A stretch of DNA of 64,000 bases. Source: Thermococcus sp. 2319x1. GTDB lineage: Archaea; Methanobacteriota_B; Thermococci; Thermococcales; Thermococcaceae. The DNA lies in assembly GCF_001484685.1 (NCBI RefSeq), contig NZ_CP012200.1, positions 56,321 to 120,320 on the forward strand, read 5' to 3'. The position numbers and the translations under genes are program-made. Below the pieces are notes generated by a model. It was not told where the DNA came from. It saw nothing but the letters and a program-made list of their open reading frames with translations, and did no database searches. Shown here in pieces: positions 37,424-45,858 of this stretch (positions are counted from its first letter, which is position 1; every line of letters starts with the position of its first letter).

Positions 37424-38287
37424 TCACCCTTTATTTTCTTCGCTTTCTTCTGGTTTTTCCTCTTGTTCTTGGATCTTTTCTTCTTTTGTTGTCTCTTCTT
37501 TCACTGTTTCCGTTGTCCCCTCGGCTTCCTCTTTTGTTTCTTCCTTTACCTCTTCTTCAACTTCTTCCTCTATCCTGGCCTCTGGTGGCTTCAAAAGCTC
37601 TTCTACACTTGGTTTGAACTCGATCTTCTCATACCCAAGGAACCTGAGGTCGCTCTCAAGAAGAATTTCGCCTAAAACAAGGGTTCTCGGATCTATTGTC
37701 TGTTCTCCGAAGTCTATTTTAACGTCGTTTTCGCCCACTTCGATCTGCACTTTTTCAAAGTCTATTCTTGGAATTCTGAGCTCGATTAAGGCCTTCACTT
37801 TCTCTATTGGGTCGTCTATTTTTTCAAGTATCTCAACCTCATAAACAACGGTTTTTCCCGCGTATGGATGGTTGAAGTCAACTCTAACCCTGCCGCTGGA
37901 CACGCTCATTACTCTGCCCTTGAGCTTCTTTCCGCTCTCCGTTTCGATCTCCACATCAAGACCCGGAAAAGGGTATATGCCCTGCCTTCTAAACTGGCCG
38001 ATTGTGAATGTTTTTATGAGCTTTGGGTCCCTCTTTCCAAATGCCTTCTCTGGCGGGAGCTTGATGACATGCTTCTTTCCAACCTCTAAGCCCTCAAGGG
38101 CTTCATCAAGGCCTTTTATAACGTGTCCAGCACCAACCGCTATCGAAACTGGCCCGTAAATTCCCTTTTCGCTGTAGATTCCGGCTTCCTTTGCAACATC
38201 CTCGTAAGTCGTGTCAAATATCTCTCCCGTTTCTTCTATTTTTCCGGTGTAGTGGAGCCTTATTACGTCTTTCTTTGCAACTTTCAT
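37424..38287 (-). CDS. FKBP-type peptidyl-prolyl isomerase with chaperone insert and acidic tail
   Basis: 287 residues, ATG 38287 eight bases after AGGAGGT. FKBP core (HYTGKIEETGEIFDTTYEDV, GPVSIAVGAGHVIKGLDEAL, KLPPEKAFGKRDPKLI), SlyD/IF-type insert (FRRQGIYPFPGLDVEIE), FNHPYAGKTVVYEV, then an added C-terminal domain (residues ~150-225) of the long archaeal FKBP type. The last ~55 residues are nearly all Glu, Lys and Thr, a low-complexity tail. Protein folding helper in the cytoplasm. Confidence 0.9.
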   Translation of the reverse strand: MKVAKKDVIRLHYTGKIEETGEIFDTTYEDVAKEAGIYSEKGIYGPVSIAVGAGHVIKGLDEALEGLEVGKKHVIKLPPEKAFGKRDPKLIKTFTIGQFRRQGIYPFPGLDVEIETESGKKLKGRVMSVSSGRVRVDFNHPYAGKTVVYEVEILEKIDDPIEKVKALIELRIPRIDFEKVQIEVGENDVKIDFGEQTIDPRTLVLGEILLESDLRFLGYEKIEFKPSVEELLKPPEARIEEEVEEEVKEETKEEAEGTTETVKEETTKEEKIQEQEEKPEESEENKG

Positions 38288-38413
38288 AATCATAACCTCC
38301 TCTTTCCTTTTTCAAAAACTGGTTTAGATTATGGGAGGGGGTTTTTAAGCTTTGCACTTGCCGGAAGCGATAATCTAATAAAAACTTCGGAGAACTCTTT
38401 CTGGGTGATTGGG

Positions 38414-39838
38414 GTGAAGGTTTATAACACGATGTCCAAGCAGAAGGAGGAGTTTAATCCTTTGAGGGATGGCGAGGTCAGAATGTACGTGTGCGGGCCA
38501 ACGGTTTACGATTACACTCATCTCGGCCATGCAAGGACTTATATCGCCTTTGACGTTATTAGAAGGTATCTGGAGCATAAGGGGTACACGGTTTTAATGG
38601 TCATGAACTTCACCGATATAGACGACAAGATCATCAGAAGGGCAAATGAAACCGGTGAAGATCCAAAGGAACTGGCTGAAAAGTTCTTGAAGTATTTCCT
38701 TGAGGATATGAAGGCTTTGAAGGTAAAGCCTGCCGACATTTACCCAAGGGTAACGGAGCACATTCAGGATATAATTGAATTTGTTAAGAAGCTTGAGGAA
38801 AAAGGCTATGCATACGAAGGAAGCGATGGCGTTTACTTTGAAGTCAGGAAGTACCGAGAATACGGGAAGCTGAGCAAGATAAACCTTGAGGAGCTTAGAA
38901 AAGGGGCGAGAGTAGAGCCCGGAGAAGGGAAGAGAAATCCAGAGGACTTTGCCCTGTGGAAGAAAGCAAAACCTGGGGAGCCCAAATGGGAAAGTCCGTG
39001 GGGTGAGGGAAGGCCTGGATGGCACATAGAGTGTTCCACCATGAGCACCAAATACCTCGGCGAGAGCTTTGATATCCACGGGGGAGGAAACGATTTAATT
39101 TTCCCGCACCACGAAAACGAGATAGCTCAAACAGAGGCATGCACCGGCAAAGAATGGGTGAAATACTGGCTTCACACGGGCTTTGTAATGGTCAAAGGAG
39201 AGAAAATGAGCAAAAGCCTTGGAAACTTCGTTACCATCCGGGAGCTCCTTCAAAGATACTCGGCAGAGGTCATCAGGTTCTTTGTCCTTCAAAAGCACTA
39301 TCGCTCTCCTTTGGACTACACGGAAGAGGGGATTCAACATGCAAAGAACAACCTTGAGAGGCTTTATCATACACTCGAAAACATAAGAATAGCCCTTGAA
39401 AAGGCAGAAACGCCGTTTAAATGGGATAAAGAAGAGTTCGAGCTTTATGAAGTGGTAAGGGATGCGAAGAAGAAGTTTTACGAAGCGATGGACGATGACT
39501 TCAACACGGCTGAGGCTATGAAGCCAATATTTGAAGTGGCAAATGCCGTAAACAGGTATCTTGAGAAGGTTGAGAAGCCAAAGGAAAGCGTTCTTAGAAA
39601 AGCCCTTGAGTTCTTCAAAATGATAAGCGAAGTCTTTGGAATATTCGAGGACTATTTCAAAGAGACCAAAGAGACAAAGGAAGAGGAACTAATAGAGCTA
39701 CTAATTGAAGTTAGAAGTGCACTCAGAAAACAGAAAAACTTTGAGCTGGCAGACAAAATAAGGAGCGAGCTCGGAGAGCTTGGTATTCAACTTGAAGACA
39801 CACCCCAGGGAACAATATGGAAAAGGATAAACGTTTGA
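38414..39838 (+). CDS. cysS: Cysteinyl-tRNA synthetase
   Basis: 474 residues. GTG 38414 is preferred, with GGGTGATT upstream, giving MKVYNTMSKQKEEF at the expected place; the frame is open for ~290 bases more upstream but that stretch is the antisense of the FKBP gene. HIGH-like THLGHA, CGPTVYDY, zinc site HIECS with HHENE, and KMSKS in GEKMSKSLGNF. C-terminal helix bundle complete. Charges tRNA-Cys. Divergent from FKBP. Confidence 0.95.
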   Translation: MKVYNTMSKQKEEFNPLRDGEVRMYVCGPTVYDYTHLGHARTYIAFDVIRRYLEHKGYTVLMVMNFTDIDDKIIRRANETGEDPKELAEKFLKYFLEDMKALKVKPADIYPRVTEHIQDIIEFVKKLEEKGYAYEGSDGVYFEVRKYREYGKLSKINLEELRKGARVEPGEGKRNPEDFALWKKAKPGEPKWESPWGEGRPGWHIECSTMSTKYLGESFDIHGGGNDLIFPHHENEIAQTEACTGKEWVKYWLHTGFVMVKGEKMSKSLGNFVTIRELLQRYSAEVIRFFVLQKHYRSPLDYTEEGIQHAKNNLERLYHTLENIRIALEKAETPFKWDKEEFELYEVVRDAKKKFYEAMDDDFNTAEAMKPIFEVANAVNRYLEKVEKPKESVLRKALEFFKMISEVFGIFEDYFKETKETKEEELIELLIEVRSALRKQKNFELADKIRSELGELGIQLEDTPQGTIWKRINV

Positions 39839-40093
39839 TCATTCCTTTTTCTTCTTAAACTCCGCCAGGAGCTCTTTTGCCGCCTTTACCATTTCCTCTA
39901 AGCTTGCTTTGTCGTGTGTTATGCCTATAGTTATCTTTGCGTTTGTCGTTGCGTAGGAGAAATACAGCGTGTTGCCCTTGCTCTCGGCAAAAAACTGCTC
40001 CACAGTTGTTTCATCTTCCACCCCTTCGTCTCCCTCTTCAGCCGCTATGACCTCTTTTGGTACCTCCTCAAAGAGCATGGGCTTTGGCTTCAT
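39839..40093 (-). CDS. Small hypothetical protein with acidic linker
   Basis: 84 residues, ATG behind GGGGAGGTG. Acidic N-terminal half (EEVPKEVIAAEEGDEGVED), then TLYFSYATTNAKITIGIT and a lysine-rich end. Not recognised; soluble. Its stop abuts the cysS stop. The good ribosome site and the strand-strand-helix pattern support a real gene. Confidence 0.55.
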   Translation of the reverse strand: MKPKPMLFEEVPKEVIAAEEGDEGVEDETTVEQFFAESKGNTLYFSYATTNAKITIGITHDKASLEEMVKAAKELLAEFKKKKE

Positions 40094-40138
40094 TTTTTCA
40101 CCTCCCCATAAATTTTGAGAGTCTTCAAGATAGATTTA

Positions 40139-40528
40139 TTAAATGAGCTTTACTCTCACGTATTTTTTCGCTGCCTCAAACTGCTTAACGTCAGGGGTAT
40201 AAAACTCAGCTTTTAGTTCTTCCGCAAGGGCTATGTAGAGAGCATCGTAAACGGTAATTTTTTCCTTCAGCGCTATCTCCAAAGCACGCTCAAAGTAATT
40301 CTTGGCTTCGAAGAGCAACAGGCTTTTGGCGAGATACTTCAGTGCTTCAGTTCTGTCTTTTGCGTCTTCTTCATCTAGCCGTTTTTGGATAACAGCCTTC
40401 CAAATAGCGTTTAATGCTTCAACGAGAGCGTAATCCAGCGTTGCAGTTTTTTCCGTTAGTGGGATACTTTCCCAGTTCTCTTCTTGAAGGATAACTTTAG
40501 CGAGAGCAGATGCATCAATTACTATCAC
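40139..40528 (-). CDS. vapC: VapC-like PIN-domain toxin ribonuclease
   Basis: 129 residues, GTG 40528 behind GGGAGGATC. PIN fold: VIDASALAKVI (first Asp), VEALNAIWKA (Glu), KITVYDALYIALAEE (third Asp, DALY) and FYTPDVKQFE (last Asp). The acidic quartet is complete, so nuclease activity is likely. Overlaps the antitoxin gene by 14 bases; type II toxin-antitoxin module. Confidence 0.87.
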   Translation of the reverse strand: MIVIDASALAKVILQEENWESIPLTEKTATLDYALVEALNAIWKAVIQKRLDEEDAKDRTEALKYLAKSLLLFEAKNYFERALEIALKEKITVYDALYIALAEELKAEFYTPDVKQFEAAKKYVRVKLI

Positions 40529-40736
40529 GATCCTCCCTCACAGATTTCGCTGAAAAACCCCTCTCAACGCTCTTTTTCCCCTTGAGAATTTCAAGGGCTT
40601 TTTGGAGGTTTTTCCTCCTTTCTTCCTCTTCTATGCGCTGGATTATGAACCTCCTTATTTCTTCACTCCAGTTTATACTTATTCCCTTCATCTTTGCTTT
40701 TATCTCATCTGGAATCCTAACTGTAATGACAGCCAT
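40515..40736 (-). CDS. vapB: VapB-like antitoxin
   Basis: 73 residues, ATG 40736 behind AGGTGG. N-terminal ribbon-helix-helix-like strand (AVITVRIPDEIKAKM), SEEIRRFIIQRI, then a charged helical tail that should wrap the toxin. First gene of vapBC. A TATA box (TTTTATATAC on the minus strand, near 40770-40782) lies upstream, flanked by an ATAC/GTAT inverted pair that could be its own operator. Confidence 0.83.
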   Translation of the reverse strand: MAVITVRIPDEIKAKMKGISINWSEEIRRFIIQRIEEEERRKNLQKALEILKGKKSVERGFSAKSVREDRDSN

Positions 40737-40917
40737 GCAATACCACCTGAAATACATTATGCAATACGAAGTATATAAAATTTGCGTTTATCTCGTGAGA
40801 GCCTCGCCCTTTTAGAGGGATGACTTAGGGGGTCGTAAACCTTTCTCTTTAACCACTGTTGAACGGGGGTGAAAACCCTTAAATATCATTTCGATGAAGA
40901 TTTTAATGGTGTCACCT

Positions 40918-42237
40918 ATGGATGTTGTTGAGCTTCTTTCCGAACTGGTGAGATTTGACACAACAAACGACCCGGCAAAAGGCGTAAAACCCTCAAAGGA
41001 GTGCCCGGGGTTTATAGTGGATACACTGTCTTCCTGGGGCATCGAAGCTGAGCTGGTAGAAAAAGATGGCTATTATGCAGTTTATGGTGAAATCGGCAAA
41101 GGGAAGCCAAAGCTCCTCTTTATGGCGCATTTTGATGTAGTCCCAGTGAACAGAGAAGAGTGGGAGACTGAACCGTTTGAGCTTACCATTAAAGGTAGCA
41201 GAGCATACGGAAGGGGAAGTGCCGATGACAAGGGAAACGTAGCTTCAGTGATGTTAGCGTTGAAAGAGCTCTCAAAAATGGAGCTTGAGGGGAAGATTCT
41301 GTTCGCATTTACCGGCGATGAAGAAATCGGTGGAAAAATGGCAATGCACATTGCTGAAAAGCTGAAGGGCGAAAATAACCTTCCTGAATACATGATCAAC
41401 GCAGATGGCATTGGCATGAAACCCATAATACGCAGGAGAAAGGGGTTTGGAGTTACCATAGCCGTTCCTTCTGAAAGAATCAAGCTCAGAGGAGTCCTAA
41501 AAGAAAGGAAGTTTAAGGTGAGCACCCCTATTCTCGAAACAAGGCATGCGGCATATTTCCTTCCCGGAGTTGATACCCATCCGATGATAGCACTCTCGCA
41601 CTTTTTGAGGAATTCAAACGCTTTGGCGGTCTCCCTTGAAGGAAAGTTCCTCAAGGGAAACGTCGTGCCGAGTGAGGTAACGCTCAGGTATCTTGAGCCG
41701 GGAGAGGGAGAGGAAGTTGAAGCAGATATGTGCTTGACAAAACTTTTAAAGGCGATAGTGCCTCTGGTGAGAGCTCCAATAAAGCCTGAAAAGTACAGCG
41801 ATTATGGAGTATCGATAACTCCCAACATCTATTCCTTTAAGGATGGCAAGCATGTTCTGAGGCTAGACATAAGGGCGATGAGCCATTCCCATAAAGACAT
41901 CGAGAGCACCATAAAAGAGGTTGTTGCCTTTAACGTCCCGGAGGCAGAGGTTATCGTAAGCAGCAACGAAAAAGCCGGTTACCTCTTTACCCATCCGGAG
42001 GAAAAGATAGTCAAAACAACTTTAAAAGTCCTTGAAGAACTCGGCGAGAAGGTGGAGCCCGTTGAAGGACCCGGAGCTTCTGACTCAAGGTTCTTCACGC
42101 CTTATGGGGTTAAGGCAATAGACTTTGGACCGAAAGGAGGGAACATTCACGGCCCGAACGAGTATGTTGAGATAGACTCGCTCCGCAAGATGCCAGTGAT
42201 TTATGCTGAGGTTGCGAGGAGGCTGGTAAGGGAGTAG
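40918..42237 (+). CDS. M20-family metallopeptidase (ArgE/DapE/carboxypeptidase type)
   Basis: 439 residues, ATG 40918. Dizinc site: AHFDVVPV (H, D), GRGSADDKGN (D bridging), GDEEIGG (catalytic Glu pair), NADGIG (Asp) and the C-terminal GGNIHGPNEYV His. A dimerisation domain lies between. Members deacylate N-acyl amino acids or trim peptides; the substrate here is not assignable. TATA-like CTTAAATATC near 40879 precedes the start with a short leader. Confidence 0.87.
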   Translation: MDVVELLSELVRFDTTNDPAKGVKPSKECPGFIVDTLSSWGIEAELVEKDGYYAVYGEIGKGKPKLLFMAHFDVVPVNREEWETEPFELTIKGSRAYGRGSADDKGNVASVMLALKELSKMELEGKILFAFTGDEEIGGKMAMHIAEKLKGENNLPEYMINADGIGMKPIIRRRKGFGVTIAVPSERIKLRGVLKERKFKVSTPILETRHAAYFLPGVDTHPMIALSHFLRNSNALAVSLEGKFLKGNVVPSEVTLRYLEPGEGEEVEADMCLTKLLKAIVPLVRAPIKPEKYSDYGVSITPNIYSFKDGKHVLRLDIRAMSHSHKDIESTIKEVVAFNVPEAEVIVSSNEKAGYLFTHPEEKIVKTTLKVLEELGEKVEPVEGPGASDSRFFTPYGVKAIDFGPKGGNIHGPNEYVEIDSLRKMPVIYAEVARRLVRE

Positions 42238-42490
42238 TTAGCTCCCTTCCTCTCTAACTTCGTCGAAATCCTGAAGGTCGAAGACGAGGTAGCCCCCCTC
42301 CTTCGGGTTTCCCTTTTATCCTATTCCCCATCAATCCGAAGTGGTTTCCCTTATCCCAGTGAGCTCCGCTTTCTTTTGAGGTCTTTGGGGCTCTCCACGC
42401 TTCCATTTTGTTCAAGTTTGGGTAGTGGTCGAAGCCGCTCTCTTTTATCCTATGGATTATTTTTCCAGAGAAGTTGAAATTGCAAGAGTA
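42238..42490 (-). pseudogene. C-terminal gene remnant with a frameshift
   Basis: On the minus strand a frame (about 42306-42490) encodes SGKIIHRIKESGFDHYPNL, then KMEAWRAPKTSKESG, AHWDKGNHFGLMGNRIKG; at a six-C run (42292-42297) the sense moves to another frame that ends GGYLVFDLQDFDEVREEGS and a stop at 42238. The two parts read as one protein end, broken by a slip in the G/C run. An in-frame stop lies upstream, so only about 80 codons remain. The parent family is not recognised. Confidence 0.5.
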
Positions 42491-42521
42491 TTAATAAAAT
42501 TATCAGTTGGGGGAATAAATA

Positions 42522-42707
42522 ATGAGAATTCCCTGCTATCCGGTTTTTTGGTATAACCTCCTCAAAGGAATAACCGTTGGAAACTTTCTTATTGTACTTT
42601 TTGGAACCGTTAATCCTCGGTTCGGATTCAGGTTTGCCCTTTTATACTGGCTCGTTATGAGTCCTACCTCATATATCTCCACGGGAAGGAAAAAGATGTT
42701 CTCATAA
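42522..42707 (+). CDS. Small hydrophobic protein, unknown
   Basis: 61 residues, ATG after GGGGGAATAAATA. One or two membrane segments (GNFLIVLFGTV, FALLYWLVM). Not recognised. It lies in a field of broken genes, and with the next small membrane protein may be the remains of one longer gene; the spacing and charge pattern also allow two real small proteins. Confidence 0.35.
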   Translation: MRIPCYPVFWYNLLKGITVGNFLIVLFGTVNPRFGFRFALLYWLVMSPTSYISTGRKKMFS

Positions 42708-42742
42708 GGACACATGGGCTAATGAGGGGGAAGGAAATAGCG

Positions 42743-42928
42743 ATGAGGCTGCTCTTCGTTAGGTACTTTATTGCCTTCCTCGCCCTGCTTGGGGCTCTAA
42801 TTGAGACTTATTTCGGGGAGAACATTTTACTCTTCATAATGGCCGGCATCTTGTGGTCAGTAGTGTATTCCATAGTCATGACCGACGTAGAGTGCCTAAA
42901 GAAACCCGACATAATGGAAGAAAAATAA
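42743..42928 (+). CDS. Small two-helix membrane protein, unknown
   Basis: 61 residues from ATG 42743 (ATG 42722 upstream is possible). GGGGGAAGG lies before the chosen start. Two hydrophobic helices (FVRYFIAFLALLGALIE, ILLFIMAGILWSVVYSIV) and a short charged tail. Not recognised. The stop lies 7 bases before a 16-bp direct repeat that also occurs at 44525. Confidence 0.45.
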   Translation: MRLLFVRYFIAFLALLGALIETYFGENILLFIMAGILWSVVYSIVMTDVECLKKPDIMEEK

Positions 42929-43138
42929 AAACGGCTCACTCCACATAAACTGTCGCTTTAACGGTTTGCTCCTGTGTAGGTGCTTTATGGGGCTCCGAAG
43001 TGTTCCTCTGTTTTCTCTGGTTATCGTGTCCGTGTCAGTAGTAATTTTCCATAATTGTTTTGAATTTACTTTAAAAAATAAAAGTTTATAAACACGTAAG
43101 CTTGTAATCATTTTTGAAACATTATCGGAGGTTTAGCT

Positions 43139-43943
43139 TTGAAGTGGAAGCCGTTGTTTGCAGTCATCATTGGACTGCTGATGGTCGGAACTACTGCAGG
43201 GAGTGCAAGTGCAATAGAATTCCCTATCAATGACACGAGTCTGTCTTTTGGAATCCTTAGAGGATTTTATGATCCTGATCCTAATATCGTGACCAAAACT
43301 CCGGAGAAGATAACAAAAAACGTGGTAGGAATGTTCAAACTGGATCTTTATACGATGGACATCCCAATATAGACGATTATGGTGACTACAAAGTGGCAAT
43401 CAAAATCGTGGATGAGGGGAAGTACATTAACAGAGGAACTTCCTTTGCACTTGTTAGTATGGGAACTCCGCTCACACTTGGGAACCACAATGACCCGATA
43501 GAAATTGGTATTACTGCACCATGGAATTCTACAGTGCATGACAGGGTGTATCGGATCGCTGGACCGATAGATATACCTTCTCAGCCAAGTTCCCCTAATT
43601 TGCTAAAGTGGGGATTTGACTTATTGGTTGGTACATAGGGGTTCCTAATCCTTTGTCACTAATTATCCCGGATTCTAAGGCACCTCTTCCTTTACAGTTC
43701 CATATATTCCCCGGAGAGGAGTCTAATTCATTCAGATTTATATTTGACAATGTTGAATTGTCGGATACGGGCAATAGGATAAACGTTGAGGGTGTCATAA
43801 TAGAATACCAAGAAGGGGACGACGGCATAGCGCCAGTTTATGCATTTTATAAGGTTCCAGTTTACTGGGAATACATTTATGCCACAAAGGTAAGGACTAT
43901 AAACACTAATATACCAATACCAATATACGTAACACATGGGTGA
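43139..43943 (+). pseudogene. Frameshifted secreted protein gene
   Basis: TTG 43139 behind GGAGGTTTAGC starts a signal peptide (WKPLFAVIIGLLMVGTTAG) and a mature part that runs out of frame near 43370; the continuation is DGHPNIDDYGDYKVAIKIVD in the next frame. A second slip near 43621 moves to the third frame (DLIGWYIGVPNPLSLIIPDS), which runs to the stop at 43941-43943. Joined, the protein would be about 267 residues, beta-rich, with no recognised family. Two independent slips argue for decay or sequence errors. TTTATAAAC near 43083 is a fitting TATA box. The end overlaps the start region of the next gene. Confidence 0.65.
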
Positions 43944-43947
43944 TACT

Positions 43948-44505
43948 ATGAGGCTTGGGATAAGGGATGCATTGTACCTTTTCATTATTTTTCTTTTGAT
44001 TGCCCAGCTTTGGTCGGTCTCACGCGAAAACGAGCGTTTGAGAGAAGAACAGAAGAGTATAAAGGAAACTCTTGTGACTTCTCAGCTTATACATGAAATT
44101 TTCGAGTTAAGGCGTCATGCAAAACTAACGAATGTCCTTATGGACACTCCTCCCGGTACTGAATCCAAACTTGCCTTGCTCATTGAATTGAACAATACAA
44201 AATATTCGCTTTCGAGGCTGGAAAGGGATGTCGATCACTTGGGTGCCTGGTTGGGGTATGAAAATGACAGCCTTTCTCCATCTGGTGGGGGCTGTGTGGA
44301 GCTTCTCGAAGTGGTGTACTACACAGTCCAAAGCGAGAACATGACTCACGAGGACGTTCTTCTTGCCTTTAACGGCCTCGATACAATAATAAACTTCACC
44401 CGTGTGTACCCTCCGACCTATGGGAACATCATCCAAGGATTGAGTGATATGAATAAAGAATGCTGGAGGTTACTTCAGGAGGCAAACAGAACGCAGAAAA
44501 AATAG
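43948..44505 (+). CDS. N-terminally anchored helical protein, unknown
   Basis: 185 residues, ATG 43948 behind GGGTGAT. One N-terminal membrane helix (ALYLFIIFLLIAQLWSV), a charged coiled coil (ENERLREEQKSIKETL), then a helical domain presumably outside the cell, with several N-x-S/T sites. Not recognised. Coupled to the broken secreted-protein gene upstream, so the two were an operon; one intact and one decayed partner. Confidence 0.55.
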   Translation: MRLGIRDALYLFIIFLLIAQLWSVSRENERLREEQKSIKETLVTSQLIHEIFELRRHAKLTNVLMDTPPGTESKLALLIELNNTKYSLSRLERDVDHLGAWLGYENDSLSPSGGGCVELLEVVYYTVQSENMTHEDVLLAFNGLDTIINFTRVYPPTYGNIIQGLSDMNKECWRLLQEANRTQKK

Positions 44506-44525
44506 AGGAGAAAATAACCTCGAAC

Positions 44526-44845
44526 TCACTCCACATAAACCGCCGGCTTCAGCGGCCTCGCCGCCTTCTTCTTTCCTCCTTTGTCCTCCTCTGGATTAAT
44601 GACTATCTCTATGCCGAGCTCCTTCTCGATGAAGTCCTTTGCCTCCCTCAGGGCTTTCTCCTCGTCTATGCGCTTCACCTCGAAGGCCCTCTCCTTGATG
44701 AGTCTCTGTATGAGCCTGCTCACCTCTTTGCCGTGCTTCCTCATCTCTGGATCCTTCATCAGCTCGGCAATAGCTGCCTTAAAGTCCTTCTTCTCGGGGA
44801 CCACTTCGACGACCTTCCACTTCCACTTGGAGATAGTATAGATGT
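44526..44845 (-). pseudogene. leuS: Leucyl-tRNA synthetase C-terminal fragment
   Basis: About 107 codons on the minus strand match the tail of archaeal LeuRS: KTYIYTISKWKWKVVEVV, DFKAAIAELMKDPEMRKHG, RLIQRLIKERAFEVKRID, IEKELGIEIVINPEEDKGG and a PLKPAVYVE end. The frame is open further to 44945 but that part is only the antisense of the phosphoribosyltransferase start. No start codon or promoter suits a 107-residue protein, and the remaining ~850 codons of leuS are absent, so this is a displaced 3' fragment. Related bases recur at 42935. Confidence 0.75.
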
Positions 44846-44904
44846 ATGTCTTCTTCGGGAAAAGCTTAAATATTTCTTGTTTATTAACGTCAGTAAGGGA
44901 AATC

Positions 44905-45552
44905 ATGAAGAAGTTTCCAGCGTACTTGGCTTCTTGGGACGACATAGAGAAGTGGGCTAAAGAAGGAGCAATTAAAGTTCTTGAAGAAGGCTGGAGGCCA
45001 GATGTTGTAGTGGGCCTTGCAAGAGGCGGCTGGGTTGCAGCGAGGCTTTACTGCGACTATTTGGGAGTTAAAGATCTCGTGAGCGTTAAAGTGGAGCATT
45101 GGGGAGTTACGGCAACTCCAGACGGAAAAGCCAGACTTAAGTACGGCACGCAATACAATTTTGAGGGCAAGAAAGTCCTGATAGTTGATGACATAGCGGA
45201 CACTGGAGAAAGCTTAACCTTGGCAAAGAACTACGTCGAAAGCAAAAATCCAGCCGAAATAAAAGTTGCAACTCTTTTGACTATAAAAACCTCAAAGTTT
45301 AGACCAGATTACTTCGGAGAAGAGATCGATTGGGCGTGGATAGTCTTTCCGTGGAACTTTGTTGAGGACATGATAAACCTTGTAAACAACTTGTTTGAGG
45401 AAAAGGAAACCCTTACCTCGGACGAAATAATTGAGCTGTTTAAAGAGCTCCATGGTATGGAGGTTCCGAAGGAGAAGCTTGAGGAGGCCTTAAAATTTGC
45501 CCAGATGAGAAAAATATTTAAATGGGATGGGCAATCTTGGCGCAAAGCTTAA
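44905..45552 (+). CDS. Purine (xanthine/guanine-type) phosphoribosyltransferase
   Basis: 215 residues, ATG 44905; TATA-like CTTAAATATT at 44865. Type I PRTase fold with VVVGLARGGWVAARLYCDYLG and the PRPP loop VLIVDDIADTGESL. The C-terminal third (FPWNFVEDMINLVNNL, DEIIELFKELHG) is a helical extension typical of archaeal XGPRT-like proteins. Salvages a purine base with PRPP; guanine, xanthine or hypoxanthine cannot be separated by sequence. Fits with the nucleoside importer nearby. Confidence 0.82.
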   Translation: MKKFPAYLASWDDIEKWAKEGAIKVLEEGWRPDVVVGLARGGWVAARLYCDYLGVKDLVSVKVEHWGVTATPDGKARLKYGTQYNFEGKKVLIVDDIADTGESLTLAKNYVESKNPAEIKVATLLTIKTSKFRPDYFGEEIDWAWIVFPWNFVEDMINLVNNLFEEKETLTSDEIIELFKELHGMEVPKEKLEEALKFAQMRKIFKWDGQSWRKA

Positions 45553-45564
45553 GGTTGTGATATC

Positions 45565-45858
45565 TTGGATAAGGAGGATATGATAAAATCAATAAGGGAG
45601 CACAGCAACTACTCCAGAGAAATCTACGATATGCACGAAGATGTGATAAACGAGGCCCTAGACCGTTATGACCAGCTGAAAGAAGAATATTTAAATGACC
45701 ATTCGCGTGCTAGAATCGTTAGAATCGTGATAAACGAGGACAATAATTTGCCTTTGGCCATGGAGTTCCATCGGAAGGATGATTCCTTTAAAGGCTTCAG
45801 CATAGCGATAGGCAAGCCCTACATAAAGAACGGGAAGGGCAACGGGCATCAGGAGTAA
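45565..45858 (+). CDS. Small conserved hypothetical protein
   Basis: 97 residues, TTG 45565 preceded by GTGAT. N-terminal helix rich in acidic residues (EHSNYSREIYDMHEDVINEAL), then strands (ARIVRIVINEDN, GFSIAIGKPYI). Not recognised. Twelve bases after the phosphoribosyltransferase, so probably its operon partner. End overlaps the HExxH gene on the other strand by 10 bases. Confidence 0.55.
   Translation: MDKEDMIKSIREHSNYSREIYDMHEDVINEALDRYDQLKEEYLNDHSRARIVRIVINEDNNLPLAMEFHRKDDSFKGFSIAIGKPYIKNGKGNGHQE

Larger units (their letters stand above)
42935..44540. repeat. 16-bp direct repeat flanking a 1.57-kb cassette
   Basis: CTCACTCCACATAAAC is present at 42935-42950 and at 44525-44540, a period of 1590 bases, with further partial match on the downstream side. 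The second copy is the stop codon region of a leuS 3' fragment (reads VYVE and stop on the minus strand); the first copy reads the same last residues but nothing more of LeuRS. The enclosed DNA holds one frameshifted secreted-protein gene and one membrane protein gene. Confidence 0.6.

Noticed and set aside
38123-38413. Long upstream extension of cysS
   Set aside because: The extra ~97 codons are antisense to the FKBP gene; GTG 38414 has GGGTGATT and yields the family start.
43139-43943. Programmed frameshifting in the secreted-protein gene
   Set aside because: Two slips without a conserved slippery site or structure; decay or sequencing error is simpler.
44846-44945. Longer LeuRS-fragment frame up to 44945
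   Set aside because: Residues before KTYIYT are the antisense of the phosphoribosyltransferase promoter and start, with no LeuRS similarity.
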